A stretch of 64,000 bases of DNA from Trichostrongylus colubriformis (lineage: Eukaryota > Nematoda > Chromadorea > Rhabditida > Trichostrongylidae): contig OZ022259.1 in the NCBI GenBank assembly GCA_963978905.1, forward strand, positions 8,432,001 to 8,496,000, written 5' to 3'. The notes beneath the pieces are model-generated. The model saw only the letters and a program-made list of their open reading frames with translations, was not told the origin of the DNA and did no database searches. The translations under genes were made by a program, and so were the position numbers. Positions 11,190 to 22,091 of this stretch are shown in pieces. Within the stretch, counting starts at the first letter, position 1, and each line of letters opens with the position of its first letter.

Positions 11190-12400
11190 GTTTTTTATTT
11201 TTTTGGAATCTCTGCGAAATGAAAAGGTAGCACCGTTTTTTGAAATTGCAAAGAAACGTTCCCTGAAGGTGGGAAAAAATTATATAGAAGAAGAGAGTCA
11301 TCAGGCATCAGAGAGTATTCCTAGAAAAAGATTGAAATCTCTGAGATACCACAGCGAAACCGAGATCAAAATAGTAATCGTCCAAGCGGAAGACGATTTT
11401 GCCAGCGAACATCGTCTTTACTGAACAAAACGCGCCGCTCGTTTTCTGATGGGATGCGTGAGGCCATGGAAGGGGCAATCACCAAAAGTCGCTAGTTAGC
11501 GCCGGAAAATGGGGCCAGCTATCTCTAATAGCAAGTAGCTTAGTTAGCGTCCTATACAGCTGTCTTGTCGAAGCACTTTCGCATTCTTTACTCAGAAGTC
11601 AGCTCTTTTTCAGGGGGTGAAGATCACACTAATGGCGGCATGCGATTTAACAAAGACCAAAAAGAAACAAAGGGCAAGCATTCACATAAAGAAGGATACC
11701 CAGACAAGGAGACTACCCACCCTCTCGAGAAACCGAAAACATACACATAATAATTCCAGCAGAAACAACAGCACACCAAAAAGCCAACAACACCCCCCAA
11801 CTCATGCCAAAGGAGGAAATTATCTACTGCTCTTTATCTATTCGAGAGCGGAGGAAATTATCTACTGCTTTTTGAGTCTGACTACCTATTTGGTTTCTTA
11901 TTTCAATTGGTATGCACCACATTCAGCCGGCTGACTTTTAGTAAACATGTCATTAACGAAGATAAGTCGTATGAAACTCCAAAAATAGCCTAGAGGGTCA
12001 TTAGATTTTATTTTTGACACTGCAGCAGTGGCAATCAGTAATGCAATTCCACGATGAGAAGTGACTCAGCCTCATTCTATCTTTCAGCTTGAGAGTGTCA
12101 CAGAACATATGCGTGCTCATACTGGTTTTTGATTGAAGCCAAACCTACATATTGGCCCTTTTACGCCTAAATCGATACTTGAAACAACCATGAGAAGCGA
12201 CCACAGTATGCTTACATTGACTGTTAATAGAATTATGGTCATTTGAGCCTTAGAGGTCTTCCACACAGATGTATCTTGAATATGAACCCATCAGGGATTT
12301 CAACAGATTCCTAATGGAGGACTTCTTGCCCTTGTCTCTAGTGAACCTCACTTGAACTAGATACTTTAGCAGGGAATCCTCAAAATCTGAAATCCATATC
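11190..12400. other. Unassigned stretch with a short direct repeat
   Basis: No gene recognised. A 20-bp sequence starting GGAGGAAATTATCTACTGCT occurs at 11812-11831 and 11850-11869. The frames here are low in complexity, rich in K, T and N. Confidence 0.4.
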
Positions 12401-12410
12401 ATCATTATGC

Positions 12411-12683
12411 GGGTGTGTGCAGATATGACGCGAATCGCTTCGCGGCGTCCCGCTCGTGGCGCCATCATAACGAGCCGTTGCGAATTCCGCTCAAGACGCA
12501 ATGGCTTGATCCCGTGAGGGACCTTTAAAGACTGCAAGTTGAATGCTTAGGAGTTCGCCTACCTTTAAAGGTCCTTCACGGTACCAGCTCATTGCGTCTT
12601 GAGCGGATTTCCAAACAACTCGCACTTGCCGCGCTGCTCGCCGCGGGCGGTCGGGCGATTCGATGTCATATCCGCACACACCC
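12411..12683. mobile_element. Palindromic MITE P1, copy c, with 10-bp target duplication
   Basis: A 273-bp element bounded by GGGTGTGTGC and GCACACACCC. ATCATTATGC is repeated exactly at 12401-12410 and 12684-12693. Inner inverted blocks are GAATCGC/GCGATTC, GGACCTTTAAAG/CTTTAAAGGTCC and TTGCGTCTTGAGCGGA at the right. This is the cleanest P1 copy, and the long ends with a 9-10 bp duplication indicate a Mutator-like origin. Confidence 0.85.
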
Positions 12684-12701
12684 ATCATTATGCACATGCG
12701 T

Positions 12702-12945
12702 GGAGATGGTGTAGTGGGAGGTATGTAGCCCTATTCCCACTCACACGATCAGATGATCACGTCCCAGATCTATTCTCCCAGGTTCACCAAGTTGGAGTTC
12801 ACAAGATGGCACCAAAACCAAGTGGGCGGAAAAGACCCGACTAGGATATTGCTTGACTTCCGCAATTCTGTGTATATATGGAACTCGGATTCGAACGCCA
12901 ACACGATTCTCAATGATAGAATTAATGATTAATTAATGATTAATG
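12702..12945 (+). mobile_element. tRNA-derived SINE, second copy
   Basis: Starts GGAGATGGTGTAGTGGGAGG, which contains a consensus-quality box A (TGGTGTAGTGG). The box B position is degenerate (GATGATCACGTCCC). The downstream body has TTCTCCCAGGTTCACCAAG, as in the other copies, and it ends in an AT-rich TTAATGA repeat tail. It starts within 20 bp of the preceding P1 element. Confidence 0.7.
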
Positions 12946-15001
12946 GTGATTTCAACAAAAATCATTCGATATCAAACAATTCATCCTTCATGACTAAAAT
13001 GTGAAATATAGTCATAGATCGGAAGAGGAAGAAGCTGAAGTGAGTGCGTCATTCACAAGTGTTTCACTCAAAATCGGGAAGGTAATCGAATGGAAAGGCA
13101 CATTAGGTGCATGCTTCAGCTCACTCGGAACAATCTCTAATCCTTTCAGAATACGCAGACGAAGCCACAAATAAATAAAAGGTTGCCTTCCCCGAGGCCA
13201 CATGTGAAATGAGTCTCGTTTGTTTTTCTATGCATGCCATTTGAATCTCATCTGTAACTCTAACATCAGGTGGCTACATTATATTCAATCTTATAAAACA
13301 ATGTGTACTATGAAGTAAAAGAAAAACTCAGAACTAATTGGTCAGAGTTTCGAGACTCCCCGTAAATTTGTCAGATTTTCTTGACACTTTCACCATGCAC
13401 AAGACAAATAACACGAAGGAGATCTGAGGAGAAATGGCACCGATTCTACCTCCAAGGTCCCAGGCAAAGCTTCTGTTAATGCCAGCTCAGGTATTTTAAG
13501 CATTTCAAAACAAGCATTTCATACCTCTTGAGCCACTGCTATGGTAGCAGGGTAGTCTAGAAGAACGAAAATACTGAACTGTACATTGGTTAGCCCTCGA
13601 AACTCATGGAATAGGCCGAACCGCATTACCAGACATCTGTGATTTCGAATGAAAATAAAGAATCCGCGCATTTCAAGAAGGAATTGGTTTTTGTCAAAGT
13701 TTTCTACGTTGAAGTCACCGTAAGGTGACAATTTTGTCCTACGGCAAGAACTACCGTAACGCTTGCAGTTCGCTAGGTTGTAGATATTGCATAGACACGA
13801 CACCTCGCCAGGACTTCGAGTGAGAATTCAATGCTTTTCTTTGCCACGAACACTTTTTTCCTTAGCATCTTGCTTATTCTCCCAATCATTGTTTCATTTG
13901 ATTCCCGCTCCTCATTATTTCTCTTAATTCACATCATCATAAATTATGAAATACATCCTACGACACAAAAGTTGACATCTTCTTTAGAGCGCAGCTCGGA
14001 AAGGTGAAGTTGCAGTTCGAAGCCACGCGCACGAGAGATGGGAATAGACCACAACGTCACGTTTTAGCATCCGGGTTTCTTTACAAATTATCGCTTTTAC
14101 CATAGAATGTTCGCTTCGTTCGCTAACGATCATTTCTTCACATTTTCCTCCTTCTTCCGACCTTTCCTATTCCTTTGACCACAAAGCAATCGGGTTGAAT
14201 CATGGTGTAATGCGTTGGTTGTGCTTGGAGTTTGAATCGATGAACTAGCCAAGCTTGGATATTTTACGTTTTCCTCCAGATCACCAAAACAAAAACATCA
14301 AACTGTTTACACACCAAGTCCAATGAAGGTGATTTTCAGAAGTTAATAAATCCCACTTTAATCTGAACGTTAGCAATCGAGGAATGGAACGATTAGAGTC
14401 CGGGCTAACTCAGTGAAATGGTTGAGATCCTCGGCCATTAGAAACTATTCCTAGGGAATTTCGAGTCATTAAATAAATGTGCTTTGAAAAAGCGTAAAGG
14501 ATAATCAGAAGAAATCACCCTATAGGAGTGCCACATGGTATATAAAACCCTCGGATTTCTAGTTGAAAATCGAAGATTCAAAGAGAGGAGAGCATTGAGA
14601 GATCATCAAAAAAAATTGAAAAAAATAAGAGACAACATAATTTCAAGAGTATGAGCATCGCTGCTTAGTGCGCATCAAAAATGTCAAGATTATTTACTGC
14701 GGCAAGATTCCGATACCTGGGAAACAACTTCAGACCACTTTATCGATCACATAATCAAAAGAAAACTTCGAAAAATATATTATAATGAGGAATTGAAGGG
14801 ATCGGTTCAATTTCAGTATGGATAAGGGGCTTTTGATTCAGTGAAGATCTTCGTTCAGAAGGAATGTAAAATTGCTGATTTCTTAGCAGACCCCCCCCCC
14901 CCCCAACATCCAAGCAAAAAATCCTGCAACCAAACATAACCAAATAAAATACAAAGTAAATATAAATAAATATATAAAATGAGTTATAAAAACATGCTCA
15001 C
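12946..15001. other. Unassigned stretch with two weak minus-strand exon candidates
   Basis: Two minus frames look somewhat protein-like. The frame at 13519-13803 ends with FVLLDYPATIAVAQE followed by GTATGA, a plausible donor. The frame at 13012-13203 ends with SASSSSDL and a stop. Their reading phases did not join through any splice pair I tried. A run of 14 C lies at 14891-14904. Confidence 0.25.
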
Positions 15002-15310
15002 ATAATCTGTGCTGATTTTCGGTCTAGTGCATGCCACCATGTTCTCACACGGATCCGTGGGTAATAGTGATTCCGACGGCACAAAAAAGGGTCCGATGGG
15101 ATTGACACGAAAGCGGTCAGGTGCGCCTTCAGATTTTTGTTGGAGCAGGAGTGCGACGTGTCCAAGCTGAATCAGCGCAATGCCTAGAGAGTCGTTCGAG
15201 TTGGACGAGGCTGTGTGGCACGGCTTCTGATAGCGGGCAACAGATCGATCGCTGCTCAAAGCATTCAGCACTGACTGTCCGTCCGTATGTGAGCGTGTGA
15301 TTGCTATCAG
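15002..15310 (-). CDS. Candidate internal exon, unknown protein
   Basis: A 309-base open segment on the minus strand. It is bounded upstream by GTGTGCAG (acceptor-like, intron side) and downstream by GTGAGC (donor-like), with both junctions in phase 0. The 103 residues include LGIALIQLGHVALLLQQKSE and PIGPFFVPSESLLPTDPCEN, which look more like a globular protein than a random frame. I do not recognise a family. No flanking exon with matching phase was identified, so this may be an isolated or decayed exon, or chance. Confidence 0.3.
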
Positions 15311-15700
15311 CTGCACACGCTTACACAATAGAGAACATCATAATGCCGATCTAAAAATAGCCCATGACAAACACATCTGAAGTTGTGAAGCGAGAGAGAA
15401 AAGAATGACGATGTAAAGCAATGCACGTACGAGTGACTATTTTTAGAGCGTTGCCCGAGAAACACAACTCTTTGCAGGAACGACCGTTACATTCTGTTCC
15501 TTCGCTTACGGGGGGGGGGCAAGGGGGGACTTATAAGGATTGTGCCACGCGACCGCTTTCTTACTCTCCGCGATAATACCATAGTGCGCTCGTGAGAATT
15601 CTACAAGCTATCTCGAGGTTTTAAAGCTTTCAAAGTCATCTATAGAAGTGCCAATCGTGTTCGCTGTCACTCACAAATCCAGACTATTTCGATGTGCAAC
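15311..15700. other. Unassigned stretch with a G run
   Basis: No gene recognised. A run of 10 G occupies 15510-15519. Confidence 0.3.
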
Positions 15701-15909
15701 CTTACTATGGGGGAGGGGATCTTTAGTCAAGATTGACCATCCACGGCTCCTGCCTCGCACCTTCCTTGATTATTTCGTAACTCTCCGAATGCGCCTGAGG
15801 GACGACCTGAAGGTCAATCCTGACTAAAGACCCCTCTAAAGTAACTAGAGAAGGTGCGAGGCAGGAGTCATGGAAGGTCAGTCCTGACTAAAGACCCCCC
15901 TACTATAAG
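15701..15909. mobile_element. Palindromic MITE P5
   Basis: Inverted arms of about 60 bp. The left arm reads GGGGATCTTTAGTCAAGATT, then GGCTCCTGCCTCGCACCTTC. The right arm is GAAGGTGCGAGGCAGGAG, then CAGTCCTGACTAAAGACCCC. A third partial module, GGTCAATCCTGACTAAAGAC, lies internally at about 15812-15831. No clear target duplication. Confidence 0.7.
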
Positions 15910-16027
15910 TAGCTCCGCCAAGCACTCTCAACTCTCACTTTCACACAGCCTCCGGCATTCGCTTGTGCAATGTGAGAAACTGAGTCCGAGTCATGTGAAG
16001 ATTTCTACAACAGAGTACGCTGAGAGT

Positions 16028-16360
16028 TGAGAATTCCTCGACAGGGGGTCGTATTTAAGCGGCTAGGAAGGTAGAGGGTCGTACCCTCAAGGTCAGCCAT
16101 AGGCACGCACTGAAATTTAAGTTTTCGATAAGCAGATGGGAAACAAAGGGTATTTCACCGCAAATCCGTGTGATAAAATGTAAATTAAACATCCTTTTGC
16201 CTCAGAAAATATATATAGCAATAAAACACATTGCAACTATGCAGCTCTGCAACAGTTACTGGTTTTGTAGAAATCAAGGAAGAGGGGTCGTATTTGGTGG
16301 CCGTAGAGGGGGAGAGGGTCGTACTAAAGCGGCTATTCCCCTTAACACCTGCCTCACCCG
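16028..16360 (+). repeat. Interspersed repeat R1, copy b
   Basis: Forward copy of R1. It has AATTCCTCGACAGGG near the left end, GATAAGCAGATGGGAAACAA, GCAATAAAACACATTGCAAC, AACAGTTACTGGTTTTGTAG and AGCGGCTATTCC near the right. Related GGGTCGTATTT blocks occur at both ends (about 16047 and 16287) as short direct repeats. Confidence 0.7.
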
Positions 16361-16890
16361 TTCCAGTGTTGGACACCCAAGGTACTCTCATCATCCCATC
16401 GGAACTAAGCCACTGCACAGATCAGTGTAGCCGCCTAGGCCGTCATGACCTATCGCCCATCATTACTACAGTATTTCTACGCAATTTCAGAATTCATCTA
16501 TTTTTGATCAAATGCATTGGCTACACTGAGAAATCCTATAGAAGTACTTATAACCAGCGTTGTCATTACCCTAAGACTGAGCCTCCCTATACAGTTCATA
16601 GTTTGAGAGCCGAATCAACATATTTTATTATAGAGGTGAAGCAGTAGCTTACCATTAGCATAAACCGTTTTGAAAATAGGGCACCCTTCTCGAAAGTGCG
16701 ATACAGCGCAGTATGGGGCAGAGTCTACGTTAATCTTACGTAGGATATATAGAAATGAGAAGTCTAATCCAATATAAAGTGCAGGCGTTATGTGGCTTGT
16801 CGATGAAATAGGGTGGAGAAAACAGCGCAAAACACTCAAAATTACATTTTTGTATCCGAAAATTTGAACATTCAGGAGCTCAGCTTATTT
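16361..16890. other. Unassigned stretch
   Basis: No gene or shared repeat recognised between R1 and R2. Confidence 0.3.
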
Positions 16891-16894
16891 TCGT

Positions 16895-17060
16895 AGTACA
16901 ATCCAAGTTCTCTCATCAGAGAACCTCGAAATTGTTGGTAGTATTCGTTTTTAGACTCTTACATCGGGGTTTTTTGGTGGAGCGTTTATTACGGCTAACG
17001 CTCAACCTTCCCTGGGGTAGTTGGAAAAGTCTCGAATTCTTACACTTGGATGGAGCAGCG
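16895..17060. repeat. Interspersed repeat R2, copy a
   Basis: Shares with 30425-30580 the order TCTCTCATC, AGAACCTCG, ATTG(T/C)TGGTAG and TTTATTACGG(C/A)(T/C)AACG. The TTTATTACGGACAACGTTTC-like motif is reminiscent of 3' ends of nematode retroposons. That link is inference. Confidence 0.5.
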
Positions 17061-17127
17061 CTAGGTCCGGTAAGTACATACATCAGTATTCGCTAGCGAT
17101 GTACTAGCCTATGGTGGCGCTGCTACA

Positions 17128-17545
17128 CTTCAGGAATCATTCACGGAAGAATTAGTTTCTATTATTTATGTTGTATTTGCCCAATAAGGGTCGCGCGCAA
17201 AGTTTCACGCTAAAAATGAGGATTTGGCGAAGATACAGCTACTTGAATCCTCGGCCGGGTGGGCGGAGCCTTCCAGTGAAAGCCCCGTCTCGCCGTTTCC
17301 CGCGATTGAGAACAGAGAGTGGGACTGTTTACGTAACTTTCAGTTCTTACAATGCATCTCCGACCGCGGCGGACGACGAGGTGGGCACTCGGTCAGGGGC
17401 CCCGCCCACTCGGCCGAGATTTCGTGGTGCTGTATCTTAGCCGGATTCAAATTTTTTCGCGCGAAACTTTGCATGCAGCCCGCACAAGGCACAAAACATA
17501 TGTGTAACAGAAGAACTTACATTTCCGTTGGCCATTCCTTTAAGT
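17128..17545. mobile_element. Palindromic MITE P2, copy a
   Basis: The inverted ends begin TTCAGGAATCATTCACGGAA at the left and TTAAAGGAATGGCCAACGGA on the right complement. The inversion continues inward through a GCAAAGTTTC block and AGATACAGC. The centre is GC-rich with GGGCGGAGC-like motifs. Related copies are at 34709-35350 and 47827-48120. The class is uncertain. Confidence 0.75.
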
Positions 17546-19185
17546 AGTGGACCTGAAGGCCTTTGACAACGATGGAAGGGTCGAAACGTTGGTCATAGTA
17601 AATATTCTAGCTAAAAACCTTGAGTCAGAAGTACCACGAAGATCAGCTGACTTTGATTTTCTTATATGCAAGAGAGACAGTGACGCAAAAGAGCACCATC
17701 TTAAAGGGTCGGAGAGGCGAACGCTGCTAGTGGACGAGGAATAAACCCGTGGACTTTTGGCGCCCTACATATTCATTCTTCCTCAGACTGCGAAGAGAAT
17801 AACCTCTCTCGCTATGGAAAGAGGCCACTTTTAATATTTTTTTATTTGCAGAAGGATTGAGTCTTGACTGGTGACCCGTAATGGGATGCGCTGTGCATCA
17901 ACTTGTATTCGGAATGATATGAGTGCCTATATGTAAATACACTAGAAGCACTTATTGTAAGATGAGTAGCTGAAAATTACTATCTCGATCCTTCAAGTAT
18001 ATTGATAGTTAAGGGGCTGCCAAGAAAAGCGGCTTGGTTGACAAGGAAGGGCTGATCACGAGATGCAGTACTTTTATTTTCCTGGCAGGAGCATTACAAT
18101 TCCAGGCTGTTCCGTTACTGCTATTCAACCTTATCTCTGGAATGCCATTAGCAAAAGCGAATAGCATGTAATTAGGATCGAGCCCAACTGAACCGTAAAT
18201 ATTTGTGCAAACTGAAGAATATTCAAGAATCTACGAGTAAATAGATCTTATCAGGTGTTGTAATAACCGAAATGACGAAGTGAGGAAAACAATAGAAGCC
18301 GATTGCTCCGAAAATGAGGCTTTTTTTCACTTTGAACCGTGGACTCTCTTAAGAATTAATGTGTAAATGAGCAAGAATTAGAATACAAATAATAAAGTAT
18401 GAACTTCCTTTTCTAGCGTTTGTGCTCACAGCTCACAGTCACCTGCCACCCGCTCGCTTAGCAATGGACCGCTGCAGTCCATAAATAGTATCGTAGTTTG
18501 ATGCGGGGAGGATGATTTGATAGTAATTTGATTAATCGAAATAAATCTCATAGACTCGCCTGTCGGGCGGAAAAAGCATTGCAAGGCAAGGAGAGCATAA
18601 AGGCGGATGCATATCATGGTGATATAAGCATTAGGTGGATCAAGAATATGGAATTTCGTGCGACATGAGAGAATTGAGAGAATGGAGGGAGGAGAAGCTA
18701 TAGAAATAGTCAATAAACCATGGAAGAAGACCTAAATTCCAGTGATGCAAGCAAAACATGAACCCAGAGCGCGCAAACGAGCTAGAATTCGTTTGTTGTC
18801 ACAAAATCAAATTTGTGTCCTGTTGGAACATTCAATGTTTCTTGTTCCATATACAAAAGCATCCGTCACTATTTACCAAATATCCGCACGGATATGGCTT
18901 ATTTTGCGCAAAAGCGCCCGCGCATGCGCTACAGGAGTTTAAGGACTAGCCCCATTTGGCGCCGGCGCCAGGCGGCTTCGCACCAAGTCAAGGTCATATT
19001 CGTGCTTCACGGGTCGCATTATCCCCGGGCTGAAGTTTTAAGAAGAATCGGAATTATCTCAGAAAATCACCTTATCCACCCTATCAAGATTCTGGTGCTT
19101 TGCTTTGTGTAAAAAGTGCCGAACATTTTTATCGGTTACTGCTTACGGTAATGGAGAATCCCATGCTAGCTAGATTATGGGCGCT
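17546..19185. other. Unassigned stretch
   Basis: No gene or repeat recognised. A 65-codon + frame at 17547-17744 has no family match. Confidence 0.3.
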
Positions 19186-19189
19186 ACCT

Positions 19190-19470
19190 TTACCATGGGT
19201 GGGGGTCGATTGGTCGAATTTTCGCGCGGCCGCCCGCGGTGAGCGGTGCGACGAGGCGAGTTGTTTGTAGCTCTACCCGTTGAAACAACAACAACCACAA
19301 CATAGAAGAACTTCTGAAGCTTCTAACATGCAATCTATGGAGATCCCTCACGATACGAGCTCAGTGCACACTGAGGGGAATTCCAAGCGACTGCAGGAAA
19401 TCGTGCTGACGACACCGCAGGTGCGATGCGAAAATTGGACCAATCGACCCCCCTCCCATCACCATAACCA
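19190..19470. mobile_element. P1-related palindromic MITE with different outer ends (copy d)
   Basis: The interior matches 3674-3926 on the opposite strand, including the GTTGAAACAACAACAACCAC block. The outer inverted repeat is GGGTCGATTGGTC instead of GGGTGTGTGCACTCATGAC. It appears to be a subfamily with swapped ends. No target duplication was defined. Confidence 0.6.
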
Positions 19471-19689
19471 TCGGTGGTAGAGGGACGTTGAGAACCATGT
19501 CGCGACCACGCCTCTTAGCAAGCCAGAGATTGTTGCCAAACTTTCCCCGTACACGATCAAATGGCGCCCGCCTCTGCGAGCGCGCTTTGCGATTTGCTAA
19601 GGTGAAAGACATTCACGCGTGCGCTGAAAGGCACACCTCGAAATAATTTGAGTAGGTATACTGATCTTTGTGAGACGGTGGATCGTTAT

Positions 19690-19746
19690 ATAACTATTCA
19701 CGCTGCACCCCATTGCGACGCAATAGGAAGCAGCGTGAATAATTAT
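19690..19746. repeat. 57-nt near-perfect palindromic hairpin
   Basis: The two 28-nt halves pair around base 19718 with a few mismatches, including perfect TATTCACGCTGC against GCAGCGTGAATA. The centre, ATTGCG-A-CGCAAT, leaves essentially no loop. A cruciform or tiny palindromic insertion therefore fits better than a microRNA precursor. Confidence 0.75.
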
Positions 19747-20898
19747 TGAATTTTTAAGTAATTAGGGGCTAAGACTGTTCGAATTGGGACCAAGAAACCA
19801 ATTGGACGTGGTCAGCTGATTGCACCACCTGTGTCTCTGTCGCTCTTCCTTCCCGCCTCTGGCTTATTTTACGCATCTTTTGTCAGGTCTTTTGACATGA
19901 GACTTCACGGTGGCAGATTTTGAAACGGCGTGCGCCTGAGTTCGAATTAATAGGTTTTTTCCTCCATTTTTTCTTAGTCGCTACCAATAAGGGCCTCAGC
20001 ATTCATTACTAGACGCGAAAATGAGCTTAAGATTGCTGTGCCGATAGAATGAAGCTCCTAATGTGACTCCTCCCTCACCATAAGAAGTGCATTCAATTGT
20101 AGACGCAATCTCAGATCTGATTGAGCTTCCCCATTCACGCCTTATCTGCAATATCAGGTAAGGATTGACAGGTTGAACCTAAATGGAGCACCGCACATCG
20201 CATCCACAAAAATTCTGTACGAATCCTATTTGTAAGAGCCGAAAGCCTTAATTAAAAGTATTTCACATAGCTGTAGACTCCGACTCTGCTTAATCCATCC
20301 TCGAAATCGTACATACAGATACTTCCAATATTTTTACATCGAAGCAAAACTCTACTAAGGTTAGCATACTAGTCATTATTACTGAAAAATCAAATCCACC
20401 AAAGGCAATCCCGCCTTAATTGAGTCAGAGCCTAACTCCACTGGGAATACAGTTTTATTTACAAGCGGCCTACAACAACATGCTCAGCTTGAACAGCAAC
20501 TGAGAAATGTGAGTCACGCCTAATCCAGGCAGGCTGATCTTGGTAGCCGTTTTTATGGCTTTACTGATCACTATAATTACTGATTTTTTTGGCACTATAA
20601 CGACAAGGACCTAAGAATGTGGTTATAAGAGACTGGACGAGCGATTTCTGCCTTGCCATCACAATCAAGCTTCTAAACTTGTAGGGAATGGAAAACCGTG
20701 AGCCAAAAACGTTCATATAAGTTAAAGTTGAAAACTGTTAGCTTGGAACTTGACAGTATCCATTACTGTGAATAACATGCGGATGAGATTTAAAAACAGA
20801 CGTGAACGAAAAATTACCGAATATGGGTTTCCGGTTTTTCACCAATTTGAGGCTATGCTATTCTCGGGCAATTTTCTGCGGATATTATCGATGAAAAT
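19747..20898. other. Unassigned stretch
   Basis: No gene or shared repeat recognised. Confidence 0.3.
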
Positions 20899-21222
20899 TT
20901 GAAAATAAGGCAAAAACATACAAAGATGGGATCTATCATGCGTAGAAACGATATGGTGCCTGAATGCAAGAATATCCCAGCTCTATATTTTTCAAGAGCC
21001 AATATCATAGAGCTAAAACGTCGAGTTAACTACTTCCGCTGCACTATCGATTCTATGAAGAAAGGAATTAAAAACCGCATCAAATGCGATGGTGGCCATT
21101 TCGAACATTTATTACAGTTATCAAATAATTCAGTTCATTGCTATATAAAAATATATTTTCTGAATGTTTCTTGCTTTCGTGTGTTTAGAAAAATTGAAAT
21201 TGAACTTTCCGATGGTTTTTGA
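20899..21222 (+). pseudogene. Possible Tc1/mariner transposase C-terminal remnant
   Basis: A 107-codon frame includes KKGIKNRIKCDGGHFEHLL. Many IS630/Tc1/mariner transposases end with a basic helix followed by a G-G-H-F/I-E-H-L-L-like motif, so this is likely a transposase tail. No catalytic DDE/D motif, terminal repeat or target duplication was found around it. The part before the motif is AT-rich and not convincingly conserved. It could also be a chance resemblance. Confidence 0.35.
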
Positions 21223-22043
21223 TAGGTAGTGGTTTCCGCCGCAACTCGCGGAGAGAAAGTTGGTGAAACTTGAGCGTTTTTCAAAGGCTCGCATAGTTTT
21301 TCGCCAATTGTTTGTTTTCTATTAAAATGATTTTCAGAAGGCCATGCATTACCGAACAACAGATTAAAAAAGGAAGAAAAAAAAAGAAAAAATAGAAGAA
21401 GAAAAAATATTTAAGAAGCTCATCCAGATTCTCACAAATCGAAAACAGCACTCTATAGTTGGGTATATGTAGTACTGTTTGCAAAATAGATATAAAAATA
21501 TAATAGTTGCATAGTGAAAGACGAGCTGTTCACAAAGGACAGATCTCATTGTTAGACTGTGATCTCTAGAAGGCATATTGCTGTATTCTATTCAAATTCG
21601 CAGCATTCTTTCCCAGAAAATTTGGGCCTCACAAAAAAAAACGGAGCAATGGACAGCTGATTGGATGATTGGCTTGTGCAGGATACGAACAGAGGAAGCA
21701 CGCCGCGACGCCTTCAGTTATTGCACTATATCTGCTTGTGAAAGATATGCATCTGCCCCTTCCTCCGAGCGATAAAAGGGTTTCATCAAAATTCATTTAA
21801 ATATTTATGACTTTTATTGGGTCAAATATTACCCTGAGATATAAAAACAAATAAACTGAGTAGGCAAAAAAAAATTCTTGAGAATCTGATTCGAAAGATG
21901 TATAGCCAAATGACTTCAACGCTTCACCAGACAGACTTCGCTCGAACCAAACCACTGAGTTACGCTGATTCAGTCCATCTTACTGATTCGATACAGCGAC
22001 TATGTGCCTTGGCAGCTTATCGTAAGTTTCAATTCATAAACCC
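21223..22043. other. Unassigned stretch with a purine tract
   Basis: An A/G-only tract of about 45 bases occupies roughly 21364-21415. No exon recognised. Confidence 0.4.
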
Positions 22044-22091
22044 TTTGACCTGTATATAACTTTGATTGCTCAAAGTTATATACAGGTCAAA
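22044..22091. repeat. Perfect 22-bp hairpin with 4-nt loop
   Basis: 22044-22065 pairs without mismatch with 22070-22091; the loop is TTGC. The stem contains ACCTGTATATAACTTTG. There is no T-rich tract immediately after it to suggest a terminator, and it is not at the end of a recognised element. Confidence 0.9.

Noticed and set aside
12884..12897. GATTCGAACGCC as a tRNA T-arm
   Set aside because: It matches box B on the minus strand, but there is no box A or cloverleaf at the right distance. It lies in the SINE 3' region.
19690..19746. microRNA precursor
   Set aside because: The palindrome has no usable loop, so a standard precursor fold is unlikely.
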